The position numbers and the translations under genes were made by a program. A stretch of 64,000 nucleotides of DNA from Bacteroidota bacterium (lineage in GTDB: Bacteria > Bacteroidota > Bacteroidia > Chitinophagales > Chitinophagaceae), in the NCBI GenBank assembly GCA_023423405.1, contig JAFAFR010000079.1, forward strand, positions 1-64,000, given 5' to 3'. Shown one piece after another: positions 32,346-41,190 of this stretch (position 1 is the first letter of the stretch; every line of letters starts with the position of its first letter). Below the pieces are notes generated by a model. That model made no database searches, was not told the DNA's origin, and saw only the letters and a program-made list of their open reading frames with translations.

Positions 32346-33941
32346 TCAGGCCCGGGCTGCCTGCAAACCGGTCTTCACTTCTTTTGCCCGCTGCTGCCGG
32401 AGCATCAGCCACCAGCAGGTGAAAGCGCCACCCGATACCAGTATCCAGAACACATCTACCAATAAGATATCGTGATAATGCCGGGCATAGCTTTCCCAGA
32501 TCCAGTTGCCGGTAACAAATCCGTTTGTAACGGGAATGCATATCCCAATGATGGAGCCGACCAACAAGCTGTCGCGGCATATTTTATAGATGTCTTTCTG
32601 AAAAAGGAAAGCTATCGCCACAGCCAGCCACAGCCAGAAATAAAAAGCATAGATGAATTGTTGTCCGCCATCGGGGTACAGCTTTACGGCAATAAAACTG
32701 GCGGCCGTTACGGGGAACATACCCAGGCAGAGGGACAGGTATATTCGGGTAAGCCAGAGATTGAACCTTCGTTTTTTCAACGGTATATTATTCTTCTCCC
32801 GCGCCACCAGCCAGATCAGCACCCCCGAAATGATCACGAAGCAACTGCAGATGCCCAGCAGGAAATAGAGGATCTTCGTGGCATAGCCGCCGTAGTCGCC
32901 AAAATGCAGTACATATACCGCATTGTCCACCACTTCCGAATAAGAAGAAGGCGTCAGGGGATCTTTGTTTTTTATAACAGCACCGGAGGCTGCATCAAAA
33001 ACCAGTTCGCCGCTGCTGTTGAATTTTTTCGATGCAGGCATCATGCCGCCTATGTGTACCTGCATGCTGGCATCTCCATAATTCAGCACTTCCACATGGT
33101 TCACGATGGCGCCGTTCCAGGTCGCATAGGCGCTGTCCACCAGGTGATTTAGATCCGGCCGGGAAGCAACAGCGTTTTTCATGGCCAGTTCGTGGCTGCC
33201 ATAACCGAGTTCAGCAAAAAGCGAGTCTTCTTTTCCTTCGTATTGCATGGCTATGGTAGGCCGTGTGAACAGCGGGTAGCTGATCAGGAAATAGGTGCCG
33301 GTTACCGCAAACACAAACAGGAAGGGAAACGTAATCACACCCAGGGCGGTATGGAGATCGGTCCATACGGTCTTGAGCTTTTCCCAGGGGCGGAACACAT
33401 AAAAATTCGAAACAATCTTTTGCCAGTGCACCAGCAAGCCGGTGAAGAGCGCAAAGAGAAACACGAAGGCAATACCTCCGGCGATATAATATCCGAGCGG
33501 AAACCCGAAATCGGCAATATCGTTCACCTGCGCCAGGAAATGCAGGCGGTATAAAAATTCACTCAGGCCATAGGACTGTTCGTAGTTCCGGGTGGAAAAA
33601 TCAACCGGGTCGAGGTAAAAGAAACCGCCTTCCGCCTTATTGTTAACCGTATCTTTCGACTCCCCTACATATACGCCAATCATCCTTGAATGCGGTGGTG
33701 CATACAGCGAAACCTCCCGGCCATAGAGATTGTATTTTTTTTCAACGGTGTCAGCAATGCGGTTGTAGTCGAGCGATCGCTGGATGGCCGCGTTGTTGGG
33801 CGTATTTTTCTGCCAGGCCGCTATTTCATTCTTAAAGAAAGAAAAAGAGCCCGCAAAAAAGATCACGAACAACACTGCCGTGATGATGATACCGCTGATG
33901 GTATGCGTATGAAAATAGATATTATAATTCCTCAGGTTCAT
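32346..33941 (-). CDS. PepSY-associated TM helix protein (iron-operon type), long form
   Basis: A 531-residue inner membrane protein with a first helix at 15-37, PepSY-like periplasmic segments, conserved LHFLAQ and SEVVDNAVYVLHFGDYGGYATKILYFLLGICSCFVI stretches, and several C-terminal helices. PepSY transmembrane proteins in TonB operons are thought to be ferric-siderophore reductases or electron carriers (compare FoxB/PiuB). It is the last gene of the leftward operon, 11 bp after a small membrane protein gene. The C-terminal helices extend beyond the basic PepSY core, so it may be a fusion. Confidence 0.85.
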   Translation of the reverse strand: MNLRNYNIYFHTHTISGIIITAVLFVIFFAGSFSFFKNEIAAWQKNTPNNAAIQRSLDYNRIADTVEKKYNLYGREVSLYAPPHSRMIGVYVGESKDTVNNKAEGGFFYLDPVDFSTRNYEQSYGLSEFLYRLHFLAQVNDIADFGFPLGYYIAGGIAFVFLFALFTGLLVHWQKIVSNFYVFRPWEKLKTVWTDLHTALGVITFPFLFVFAVTGTYFLISYPLFTRPTIAMQYEGKEDSLFAELGYGSHELAMKNAVASRPDLNHLVDSAYATWNGAIVNHVEVLNYGDASMQVHIGGMMPASKKFNSSGELVFDAASGAVIKNKDPLTPSSYSEVVDNAVYVLHFGDYGGYATKILYFLLGICSCFVIISGVLIWLVAREKNNIPLKKRRFNLWLTRIYLSLCLGMFPVTAASFIAVKLYPDGGQQFIYAFYFWLWLAVAIAFLFQKDIYKICRDSLLVGSIIGICIPVTNGFVTGNWIWESYARHYHDILLVDVFWILVSGGAFTCWWLMLRQQRAKEVKTGLQAARA

Positions 33942-33952
33942 CTGCGATTGCT

Positions 33953-34246
33953 TTACGGTTTAACCACGAGTTGATACAAGTAAGGAGCAAACAGAGCCAC
34001 ACTTAACAACAGGTACCAGCCCCATATTTTCCAGCCATTGTGCGCCAGGAAAGCCAGCACCATCAGGGCCGCCCACAGGATATAGACGGAAAAATGCATG
34101 GTAATGTGCAGGTCTTTCTTTGGCAGGAAAAACATGGCGAACTGGTGAATGGCAGTACTGAGCAGGAAGCCGCCAATGATGCCTGCCGTGATCTTCAGCA
34201 TACGCTGCAACGGGGAACTGGTGAGGTATTTTTTATTTGCGGGCAT
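33953..34246 (-). CDS. Small three-helix membrane protein
   Basis: A 97-residue protein with about three transmembrane helices (LKITAGIIGGFLLSTAIHQFAMFF, YILWAALMVLAFLAHNGW, WYLLLSVALFAPYLYQL). Genes like this often sit between PepSY genes in Bacteroidota iron operons. It is 3 bp after the next upstream gene. Not otherwise recognised. Confidence 0.65.
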   Translation of the reverse strand: MPANKKYLTSSPLQRMLKITAGIIGGFLLSTAIHQFAMFFLPKKDLHITMHFSVYILWAALMVLAFLAHNGWKIWGWYLLLSVALFAPYLYQLVVKP

Positions 34247-34249
34247 GAT

Positions 34250-34585
34250 TCAGGAAAATAAGTATTCGAGGAAGCAACACCCTGTCACCAGGATGGCAAT
34301 ATGTTTGATACGCAGGTAATAAAAGGGGGCAACGGCCACCGTTAAACCCGCAGCCGTCATCAGCAACAGGAAGGCCGTGAGCATGCCAACACCCAGTCCG
34401 TCTTTCAGTGGCAGCAGGAGAAAAGGCAATGCCAACAATACCGTACCCATCGCTTTTGTGAGCGGAATATGGTTTTGCAGCCACATTTCAAAAGCGCCCG
34501 TTCTGGAAAGCTTTGCCTTCCCCGAGCTGTTGTACAGCATAAAGAACCCGAGGAAGCTGCAAAGGAAAATACCTGTGTATATCAT
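34250..34585 (-). CDS. Small membrane protein (DUF3325-like position)
   Basis: A 111-residue protein with four predicted helices (IYTGIFLCSFLGFFMLY, MGTVLLALPFLLLPL, MLTAFLLLMTAAGLTVAV, AILVTGCCFLEYLF). ATG 34585 overlaps the stop of the PepSY gene upstream (ATGA), so it is translationally coupled; a longer frame to 34666 would overlap that gene. DUF3325-type small proteins occupy the same operon slot in Proteobacteria, but I cannot confirm homology. Confidence 0.62.
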   Translation of the reverse strand: MIYTGIFLCSFLGFFMLYNSSGKAKLSRTGAFEMWLQNHIPLTKAMGTVLLALPFLLLPLKDGLGVGMLTAFLLLMTAAGLTVAVAPFYYLRIKHIAILVTGCCFLEYLFS

Positions 34586-35724
34586 GAGCTCGCGAATTGT
34601 TCTGTTTGTACCCGTATGCGTTGTACGGGCTTTCTTCCTGCCGTTTTTTTCTTCTTGCCCCACCATACCAGGAAGCCCGTCACCGGAAGGCTGGCGCAGA
34701 CCAGGCTCGCCAGGAAATACAGCAGTTTGGTCGGCAAGCCGCCTGTTTCTCCCACATGTAACCCATAGTTCATGCGACGTATCCAGGTACCCCTGTCCAC
34801 ATCCTGCAGGCGGGGATTGGTGCCCGGCAATTCCTGCAGGCTATACTGGTCGAGGTAAACATCGCGCCAGGTGCCCATGTACATGTCCACGCATACATAA
34901 ATGGCCTCCGTCGCGTCATCGGGGAAATGCACGATCACCGCTTCCTTATTGTGCCGGCCAATTTCCGTAATCCCCTTTTTCCAGGCCTTATCGACCTGTT
35001 CCATCATCACTGTATTGGCCGACAAGGTGGTATCGGATACAGCACTAACGCGCGGTTTCAGTTCGCCGCCAGCCAGGCTGAATACCGCTTTGTTGAACCA
35101 GGGAAAGCCCATCATCAATCCCGTAAACGCAATAAGGGCAGCAATGATAAGGGAATAAAATCCGAGTACATTGTGCAAATCGTAGTTCACGCGTTTGAAC
35201 CGGGCCTTCCAGTTGACGGTAAACGCCTGCTGCAGGTTCCTTTTGTTCCATCTTTTGGGCCACCACAACACCATACCGGTGATCAGCAGTACAAAAAACA
35301 CCAGGGTGCCCCAACTCACCACAGCATGCCCCAGTTTGTGCGGCAACCAGAGCTCGCGGTGCCCTTCTTCTATGAAATGAAAAAAATCTTCTCCATGCAC
35401 GTATGCGAGCACATCGGCGGTATAGGGATTCACATACACGAGGGAATCGCCGTCTATCGTGAGGTGGGCCGATAAATTTTCGCCATGGTACCATACCGAA
35501 TGGACCTCCTTGTCCGGCAGCGCCTGTTTTACGGAACGGTACAGCGCGGAAGGCGGCAGGTAGGCCTCACCGTTATTCCGGGGCGCATGCAGCCATGGTG
35601 AAGTGAGCTGTTTGATCTCCTGCTCAAACACCAGGATGCAGCCGGTAATGCTCACCACCAGTACAATCAGCCCCGATACCAGGCCCAACCACAAATGCAA
35701 CCAGGCGTTTATTTTTTTCAGCAT
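34582..35724 (-). CDS. PepSY-associated TM helix protein
   Basis: A 380-residue inner membrane protein: MLKKINAWLHLWLGLVSGLI and ILVFEQEI form the classic first PepSY_TM helix, LWLPHKLGHAVVSWGTLVFFVLLITGM and VNYDLHNVLGFYSLIIAALIAFTGLMM carry the conserved histidines expected for haem or iron-siderophore reduction, and there is a final helix before a Lys/Arg tail. ATG 35724 gives the normal start. A hairpin separates it from the DUF4374 gene upstream. Confidence 0.9.
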   Translation of the reverse strand: MLKKINAWLHLWLGLVSGLIVLVVSITGCILVFEQEIKQLTSPWLHAPRNNGEAYLPPSALYRSVKQALPDKEVHSVWYHGENLSAHLTIDGDSLVYVNPYTADVLAYVHGEDFFHFIEEGHRELWLPHKLGHAVVSWGTLVFFVLLITGMVLWWPKRWNKRNLQQAFTVNWKARFKRVNYDLHNVLGFYSLIIAALIAFTGLMMGFPWFNKAVFSLAGGELKPRVSAVSDTTLSANTVMMEQVDKAWKKGITEIGRHNKEAVIVHFPDDATEAIYVCVDMYMGTWRDVYLDQYSLQELPGTNPRLQDVDRGTWIRRMNYGLHVGETGGLPTKLLYFLASLVCASLPVTGFLVWWGKKKKTAGRKPVQRIRVQTEQFASS

Positions 35725-35752
35725 GCTTAGTTCCAAACTGGTTCAAAAACAG

Positions 35753-35785
35753 GCATCGGCCGGCAAACCTGTTGCCAACCGATGC
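35753..35785 (-). terminator. Intra-operon attenuator hairpin
   Basis: GCATCGG (35753-35759) pairs with CCGATGC (35779-35785), with an inner GGCA/TGCC stem. On the transcribed minus strand it is followed by CTGTTTTTG. Its position between the DUF4374 and PepSY genes suggests partial termination that lowers expression of the downstream membrane genes. Confidence 0.5.
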
Positions 35786-35800
35786 TGCAGAAAAAATGGG

Positions 35801-37033
35801 TTATTTAACTTTTTCGAGCCGCAGGATATAATCGATGCCGCCAATAAATTCCGCGCCGGATGTAAGTTTGTCGGCCGCAATATCGTATTCCCAGATATAA
35901 TCTTTGTCAACTGCGTTCACGGCGATATATGCTTTACCGTCTTCTACAATAACAGCATTCACCATTCTCTCGCCCTTGTCTGCAGGCAGGTTTAGTTTTT
36001 TGATAAAGTTGCCATTCCGCACATCTACAATAGAATAGTAGTGGTCTGCGTCGATAGAAGCGCCAGCCACACGGGTGCGCACAATGGCCTTACCGTTTCC
36101 GAGGTACCACATGGCTGCACCCATGCTTTTTTCTGTTTTGGACGACAGGTCTAAATAATAGGAATCGTCCAGCTCAGTTTCGCCGTTTTTGATGCGATAG
36201 ATGGCTGACGGCGACGTATAGTCGTAGTTGAATACGGGGTCGGTTACAAAATAGAGGTCGTTGTTTTCATCCACGAAAGAAACCGGGGCATACACAGTGG
36301 GACCGCCGGGTGTGGTGCTGCGGATGTCCGTAATGTTGTTGCTAACGGTCATGGTCGGATAGTCCACCACCGCGATATTCATTTGGTTGAATACGGGCAT
36401 ATCCGGGTACAGGCTCCAGTCTTCCGAAACAAACTGGTAACCGATGAAAATCTTGCCGGACCGGTATTCCGCAAAGCCGATGCTGTAATTGGAAAAGCTG
36501 GCATTGGGGAAGGCGCTGAATGCGAGGGTACCATTGGTTACCGACATTCTTGTTACGTTAACAACGGAATAACGGGCCTCGTTCACCTCGCTGTTGTTGG
36601 CGCCGGTTCCGAAAACCACCAGGGTTTCATCATTGATCCAAACATAGGAGCTCCAGTTAAGCCAGGTATAGGGGATCTCCGTATCCACCACCAGCGCGCC
36701 GTTGTCTACATGGTATTTGCCGAAGCGGCCGCTGCCTGCATTGGCGTGGTAATAGTAACCATCTTTCTGCAGAACGTCCTGCGCATATACTTTTCCGGTC
36801 ATTTCGGCGCCATTGCCCTGGATGGTAATGGTTCCCTGGGTGAGCGACGGAACGCTGGCAATATAATAAGCGGTATTGGGCCAGCTACCCACGCATACTA
36901 CCGCGGAATACTGTTTTTCTTCTGCAGGCGGATTGGGATCGGGATCTGTATTACTACTCTTGGAACAGCCTGCCAGCGCAGCAACTACAAAAACAGCACT
37001 CAGGATTTTCGGGAGAGAAAGGTTCAGCTTCAT
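35801..37033 (-). CDS. DUF4374 surface lipoprotein
   Basis: A 410-residue lipoprotein (lipobox LAGC, lipid Cys at 23, then SKSSNTDPDPNPP spacer) with a DUF4374 beta-propeller. Repeating blades such as GKYHVDNGALVVDTEIPYTW, YSIVDVRNGNFIKKL and YIWEYDIAADKLTSGAEF are visible. In Bacteroides a DUF4374-type lipoprotein next to a TonB receptor and PepSY protein (the Xus xenosiderophore system, from memory) binds siderophores on the cell surface. The same order here supports that role; the ligand is unknown. Confidence 0.85.
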   Translation of the reverse strand: MKLNLSLPKILSAVFVVAALAGCSKSSNTDPDPNPPAEEKQYSAVVCVGSWPNTAYYIASVPSLTQGTITIQGNGAEMTGKVYAQDVLQKDGYYYHANAGSGRFGKYHVDNGALVVDTEIPYTWLNWSSYVWINDETLVVFGTGANNSEVNEARYSVVNVTRMSVTNGTLAFSAFPNASFSNYSIGFAEYRSGKIFIGYQFVSEDWSLYPDMPVFNQMNIAVVDYPTMTVSNNITDIRSTTPGGPTVYAPVSFVDENNDLYFVTDPVFNYDYTSPSAIYRIKNGETELDDSYYLDLSSKTEKSMGAAMWYLGNGKAIVRTRVAGASIDADHYYSIVDVRNGNFIKKLNLPADKGERMVNAVIVEDGKAYIAVNAVDKDYIWEYDIAADKLTSGAEFIGGIDYILRLEKVK

Positions 37034-37064
37034 GATCTATATGATTGTTTTGACTTAATTGGTA

Positions 37065-39452
37065 TCAGCGTAAAAAATATCTGAATTTCAGAGAGAAGGA
37101 GCGACCCGGCTTCTGCAGGCGGAAATTGTCGAAGGCCAGGTTATCGGTCAGGTTCCTGCATTCGGCCGAAACATTGTATTTGCCGTTCTGCAGCGAATAC
37201 GTAAGCGTGGCATTGTGCACCAACTGGTCGGGGATGGTGGACTTCCCGTTGGCATTACCAAAAGCTTCCCAGGTCAGGTAAAACCAGTGCACGTACTGCG
37301 TGTACCAGTTGAACTGGAGCCGGGTATTTTTTCCAAAGAGATCGTTCTTACCCAGGCCCAGTCCGGCGTTGCCGAAGAGCCAGGGCTGGTTGGGAATCTT
37401 GTTCATATAAGTCGCTTCCGGCGTGTTGGATGCGGTGCCGCCGAACTTGGTGGTGTTCACGGCATTCTGGTAGGTCATATTGATGTTGACGGAAACCAGG
37501 TTCAGGTAGTCGTAGCGGGCCTCTGCTTCAATACCTGTAATGCGCACGCTCGCTTTATTTTCATTCTTCAATGCTTTGGAACGTTGGTCGGGAACGGGAT
37601 AGATGAAATTAGCAGCATTCCGGTAGAACCCGGAGGCTTCAACGTAGAAGCGGTGTTTTTCCCGCAGTTTTTTGCTGTAGTAAAACCCAAGATTGACGTT
37701 GTCGCTCTGCTCGGGTTTGAGATCGGGATTGGGTTGAACGTTGAGTCCGTCGCCAAACACCTCATCCACTTCCTGCAGGCGGTAGGCCTTTTCATAAGAA
37801 GCTTTCGCGCCCAGTTCTTCGAGGATCTTATACCGGGTGGCAACGCCGTATCCCCAGTTGGGTTGCTGCTGGCTGACAGACGTGTATTCGTTGTTGATCC
37901 ACTTGTTGGTGGTGAGGTTCAGTCCATAATATTTGCCGAAGAAAGTATTGGTCCATCGCTTGTTGAACAGTTCCTGCTGGTAAGCCAGTCCGGCAATTTG
38001 TTTGTTGAGAAGGCCCGGCTGGCCGTCTTCAGACGTCACCAGTTCGTTGTAGCTTTCGTTTTTAACGCGGTCAATGGTATAGTTGAAGTTGATGGAATGC
38101 TGTTCATTGATGGCGTAGCTGAGGTTGACGCGGGCAAAGGTTTTGGGCCGGTTCATGCGCGACATGCTTTTCACCGAATTCATTTCCGAAGCGGATTTGG
38201 AAGTCCACGCTCCGTCCCAGTAATACTGGCGATAGAAAGTATCTACTGTTAAATAGCTGTCGCGCGAGCGGGAGGCAAATACATTCAGGCTCAGCCCGTC
38301 TACAAAGAGATTGTCTTTCTTATAGCGGAGGGAGCCGCTGAGGGCATCGCCGCTGCGATGAACTTTCCCGTAAACGATGGCCTGTTCAAAACCGGTTTGG
38401 AGGTCCTGCTTGCTCCGCGAATACCCCAGGCCCAGGAAGAGCGCATCGGCCCACTTTTTCTCCGCCACGCCCAGTTCCAGTTGTCCCATGGCCGATTGGT
38501 ACTGGTCGTGGAAACGGCGGGCATCTGTTTTCACGAAAGTGGCGCCGTTCAGGTCCACGATCTCGTCGCCGTGCCGAACACCGCCCTGCAGCACTTCCAC
38601 ATCCTTCATGAGGTAATTGTTGTCGGAATAATTGTAGAAGGCAGTGCCTTTCAGCATGATGCCGGTTTTCGGATGCGTGTACTGACCAGTGAAAGAAGCG
38701 CGGTGCGTATTGAAGGAGCCATAGCTGTAGCTGAGGTCGAGGTAATTGGTTTGCTTTTGCGAAGTGATGATATTGATAGCCCCGCCCATGGCATCGGAGC
38801 CAAGGTGAACCGGCACAACGCCCTTGTACACTTCTATCCGTTCAGAAAGGTTAACCGGTATATTATTCAGCGACATGGCGCTGCCGAGCACTTCCACCGG
38901 CACGCCGTCGATAAAATATTTGACGGATTTCCCCGAAAGGCCATTGATGGAAAAATTGAAATTGGAACCCAGTCCGCCCTGCTCACGGATACGCACACCC
39001 GTAGTTAGGTTCAGCACCTGGTTGATATCTGCCGTGGTATTGGCGAACTGTTTTGTTTCCACCACGTTCACCGAAAAGCCGGAGGCCTTTATTTCCTTCG
39101 CCTTGTTTACCGCCGTAACACGCACGTCTTTCAGCATACCTGTCTCTTTCACCAGCGTGCAGTGAACGGGCTGCTGGTTGGCGCCTGCAGTAATTTCCTG
39201 CGACTGGTAACCGGTATAGGAAACCACCAGCACCTGTTTGCCGGGCTTCAAACCGCTGAGCGCAAAATAGCCGTTCTTATCCGTCACCGTTCCCTGCCGG
39301 GTGCCCTTGAGCATTACCGTAACATCGGCAATGGGGCCGGTTGAATCTTTCACATAACCACTGATCTTACCGGGCTGCTGGGCATTCAGCCAGCAGGCAG
39401 CACCTAACATACACATGCAAAACAGGACGAAACGGACAACCATTGTTCTCAT
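37065..39452 (-). CDS. TonB-dependent receptor (siderophore type)
   Basis: A 795-residue outer membrane receptor with signal peptide to LNAQ, a carboxypeptidase-regulatory domain (GKISGYVKDSTGPIADVTVMLKG), a TonB plug (VNVVETKQFANTTADINQVL, FIDGVPVEVLGSAMSLNNIP, ERIEVYKGVVPVHLGSDAMGGAI) and a 22-strand barrel ending FSLKFRYFLR. It is first in the leftward iron operon with DUF4374 and PepSY genes. ATG 39452 is chosen because the frame above it is not signal-peptide-like. The Crp-type regulator gene is divergent, 187 bp away. Confidence 0.92.
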   Translation of the reverse strand: MRTMVVRFVLFCMCMLGAACWLNAQQPGKISGYVKDSTGPIADVTVMLKGTRQGTVTDKNGYFALSGLKPGKQVLVVSYTGYQSQEITAGANQQPVHCTLVKETGMLKDVRVTAVNKAKEIKASGFSVNVVETKQFANTTADINQVLNLTTGVRIREQGGLGSNFNFSINGLSGKSVKYFIDGVPVEVLGSAMSLNNIPVNLSERIEVYKGVVPVHLGSDAMGGAINIITSQKQTNYLDLSYSYGSFNTHRASFTGQYTHPKTGIMLKGTAFYNYSDNNYLMKDVEVLQGGVRHGDEIVDLNGATFVKTDARRFHDQYQSAMGQLELGVAEKKWADALFLGLGYSRSKQDLQTGFEQAIVYGKVHRSGDALSGSLRYKKDNLFVDGLSLNVFASRSRDSYLTVDTFYRQYYWDGAWTSKSASEMNSVKSMSRMNRPKTFARVNLSYAINEQHSINFNYTIDRVKNESYNELVTSEDGQPGLLNKQIAGLAYQQELFNKRWTNTFFGKYYGLNLTTNKWINNEYTSVSQQQPNWGYGVATRYKILEELGAKASYEKAYRLQEVDEVFGDGLNVQPNPDLKPEQSDNVNLGFYYSKKLREKHRFYVEASGFYRNAANFIYPVPDQRSKALKNENKASVRITGIEAEARYDYLNLVSVNINMTYQNAVNTTKFGGTASNTPEATYMNKIPNQPWLFGNAGLGLGKNDLFGKNTRLQFNWYTQYVHWFYLTWEAFGNANGKSTIPDQLVHNATLTYSLQNGKYNVSAECRNLTDNLAFDNFRLQKPGRSFSLKFRYFLR

Positions 39453-39638
39453 ACTTTTAACCGGCGGCGAAGCTACACGCCGGCATGCAGGACGATTTAC
39501 GCAATGAGGAAAAAGAATTTGCGAGAAAGGGAAAACGGGAAATTCTGACAATGCCGTGACAATAAACAGAAGGAGCAACTATTCCTTTCCGTTATACAAT
39601 TCTCCGTATTTTACCGGCAGTAACAGAAAAACAACAAC

Positions 39639-40214
39639 GTGCCTGCACATTTTGATACCTTCCTCCGGCATTTTGAGAATTACATACGGGTGCCTGCCGA
39701 ATTGCGCGCCGCGCTGGAAGACAGGGTGGAATTCCTCGAATTCAAAAAAGGCGACCTGCTGCACCATGCAGATAAGATCTGTACGAAAAGCTTTTTCATC
39801 CTGAAGGGCATCACGCGCACTTATTATGTAAAAGACGGCATCGAGATCAGCGAATATTTTTCAGGAGAAGGAGAATGGGTGAATTCTCCAAAAAGTTTCA
39901 TCGAAAGAACAAAGGACATTTATTATATCGACTGCCTCGAGGACATGCAGGTCTTCATCATTAAAGTGCATGACCTGGTTTACCTGTTTGATCATTTCCC
40001 GGTGATGGAGCGGTATGCGCGGCTTTCTATGGGAAGTGTATTCGGGCACCTGATGGAAAGGATCACTTCCCTGCGTTTCACCACGGCCAGGGAAAAATAC
40101 GAGCACTTCCTGCAGGTCTACCACGATATCCATCACCGCCTGCCGCTGGGCATGGTCGCTTCCTACCTGGGCATTACCCAACCCACGCTCAGCCGGCTCA
40201 GGGCCGGAAAATGA
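39639..40214 (+). CDS. Crp/Fnr family transcriptional regulator
   Basis: A 191-residue protein with GTG start at 39639: cyclic-nucleotide-binding fold about 20-115 (FKKGDLLHHADKICTKSFFILKG, YFSGEGEWVNS) and a short C-terminal HTH (MVASYLGITQPTLSRLRAGK). There is no Cys cluster for iron-sulfur sensing, and the RxS nucleotide motif is not evident, so the ligand is uncertain. It is divergent from the siderophore receptor and may control it. A 7-bp hairpin (TCCTGGA/TCCAGGA, 40222-40244) follows the stop. Confidence 0.88.
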   Translation: MPAHFDTFLRHFENYIRVPAELRAALEDRVEFLEFKKGDLLHHADKICTKSFFILKGITRTYYVKDGIEISEYFSGEGEWVNSPKSFIERTKDIYYIDCLEDMQVFIIKVHDLVYLFDHFPVMERYARLSMGSVFGHLMERITSLRFTTAREKYEHFLQVYHDIHHRLPLGMVASYLGITQPTLSRLRAGK

Positions 40215-40277
40215 TTTTTTGTCCTGGAGCAAAAAATTCCAGGATGCGGCGCAGGAGCTTTGCGGAAACAATACACC

Positions 40278-41120
40278 ATGAAATCATTTATTCCCTGGCT
40301 CGCCGCCCTTCTTCTTTGCAGTTTCCCGGCCCATTCGCAGGACACCCTTGTGCTGCCACACGCCGATGCTATCCTATACACCGGCACCAACGCCAGTCAG
40401 CCGCTGGTAGTGGGCCTGGGTGGATCGGAAGGTGGAAATGCCTGGGCCAGCAGGCGGTGGAAACAAACGCGCGACCGGTTCCTGGAAAAAGGATATGCTT
40501 TTCTTGCGGTCGGCTATTTCAAAACGAAAAACAGCCCACCCCTGCTCGAAAAAATCGCCCTTGAAGATGTGTATAGCGCCATCACTGCGGCCCGGAAAAA
40601 CGCAAAGGTCAACGGCAGCAAAATCGCTGTCATCGGCGGATCGCGCGGCGCCGACCTGGCCCTCCTGCTTGCCGCCCACTACGGCAACATCTCCTGTGTG
40701 ATTGGCCTGTCGCCGAGCCATGCCGTATTCCCCGGAAACACCGACCACCTCAGCACCTCGAGCTGGACCTTTCAAAACAAAGAGCTCTCCTTTGTACCGG
40801 TGAATGAAGCGGCCCTGCCTTTTATCCTCAACGGCAATCTGCGCGCAGCTTTCAGTACCATGCTGCTCGACAGCCTCGCAGAACAGCGGGCACGCATCCC
40901 CGTGGAAAACATCAAAGGCAATATCCTTCTTATATCGGGCACCAACGATGAAATCTGCCCCTCTACCAGCATGTGCAATAAAATGGTGGAAAAGCTGAGC
41001 AGTGTTCCATTTCCTTATTATTATGAGCACCTCGCCACCAAAGGAGGTCATGCCCAACCGCTGCAGCATTTTGAGATGGTATTCACTTTCCTCGAAAAAT
41101 ATTTCAGTAGCCAGCCCTGA
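40278..41120 (+). CDS. Secreted alpha/beta hydrolase (BAAT C-terminal-like)
   Basis: A 280-residue hydrolase with signal peptide ending at HSQD (about 21). The nucleophile is S122 in GGSRGAD, the acid D224 in SGTNDEICPS, and the base H258 in GGHAQP, matching the acyl-CoA thioester hydrolase/BAAT C-terminal domain. Secretion argues for an extracytoplasmic ester or amide substrate rather than acyl-CoA. ATG 40278 gives MKSFIPWLAA, a clean signal. No operon partners. Confidence 0.87.
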   Translation: MKSFIPWLAALLLCSFPAHSQDTLVLPHADAILYTGTNASQPLVVGLGGSEGGNAWASRRWKQTRDRFLEKGYAFLAVGYFKTKNSPPLLEKIALEDVYSAITAARKNAKVNGSKIAVIGGSRGADLALLLAAHYGNISCVIGLSPSHAVFPGNTDHLSTSSWTFQNKELSFVPVNEAALPFILNGNLRAAFSTMLLDSLAEQRARIPVENIKGNILLISGTNDEICPSTSMCNKMVEKLSSVPFPYYYEHLATKGGHAQPLQHFEMVFTFLEKYFSSQP

Positions 41121-41190
41121 CCGCGCATACATATTTGTTAAATTGTGATATATCGCAGTCGCACGCAAAAACAACCAAAACCAGAATACC

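Noticed and set aside
39453..39578. Upstream extension of the siderophore receptor
   Set aside because: The extension has no signal-peptide character, whereas the ATG at 39452 begins a normal signal peptide (MRTMVVRFVLF).
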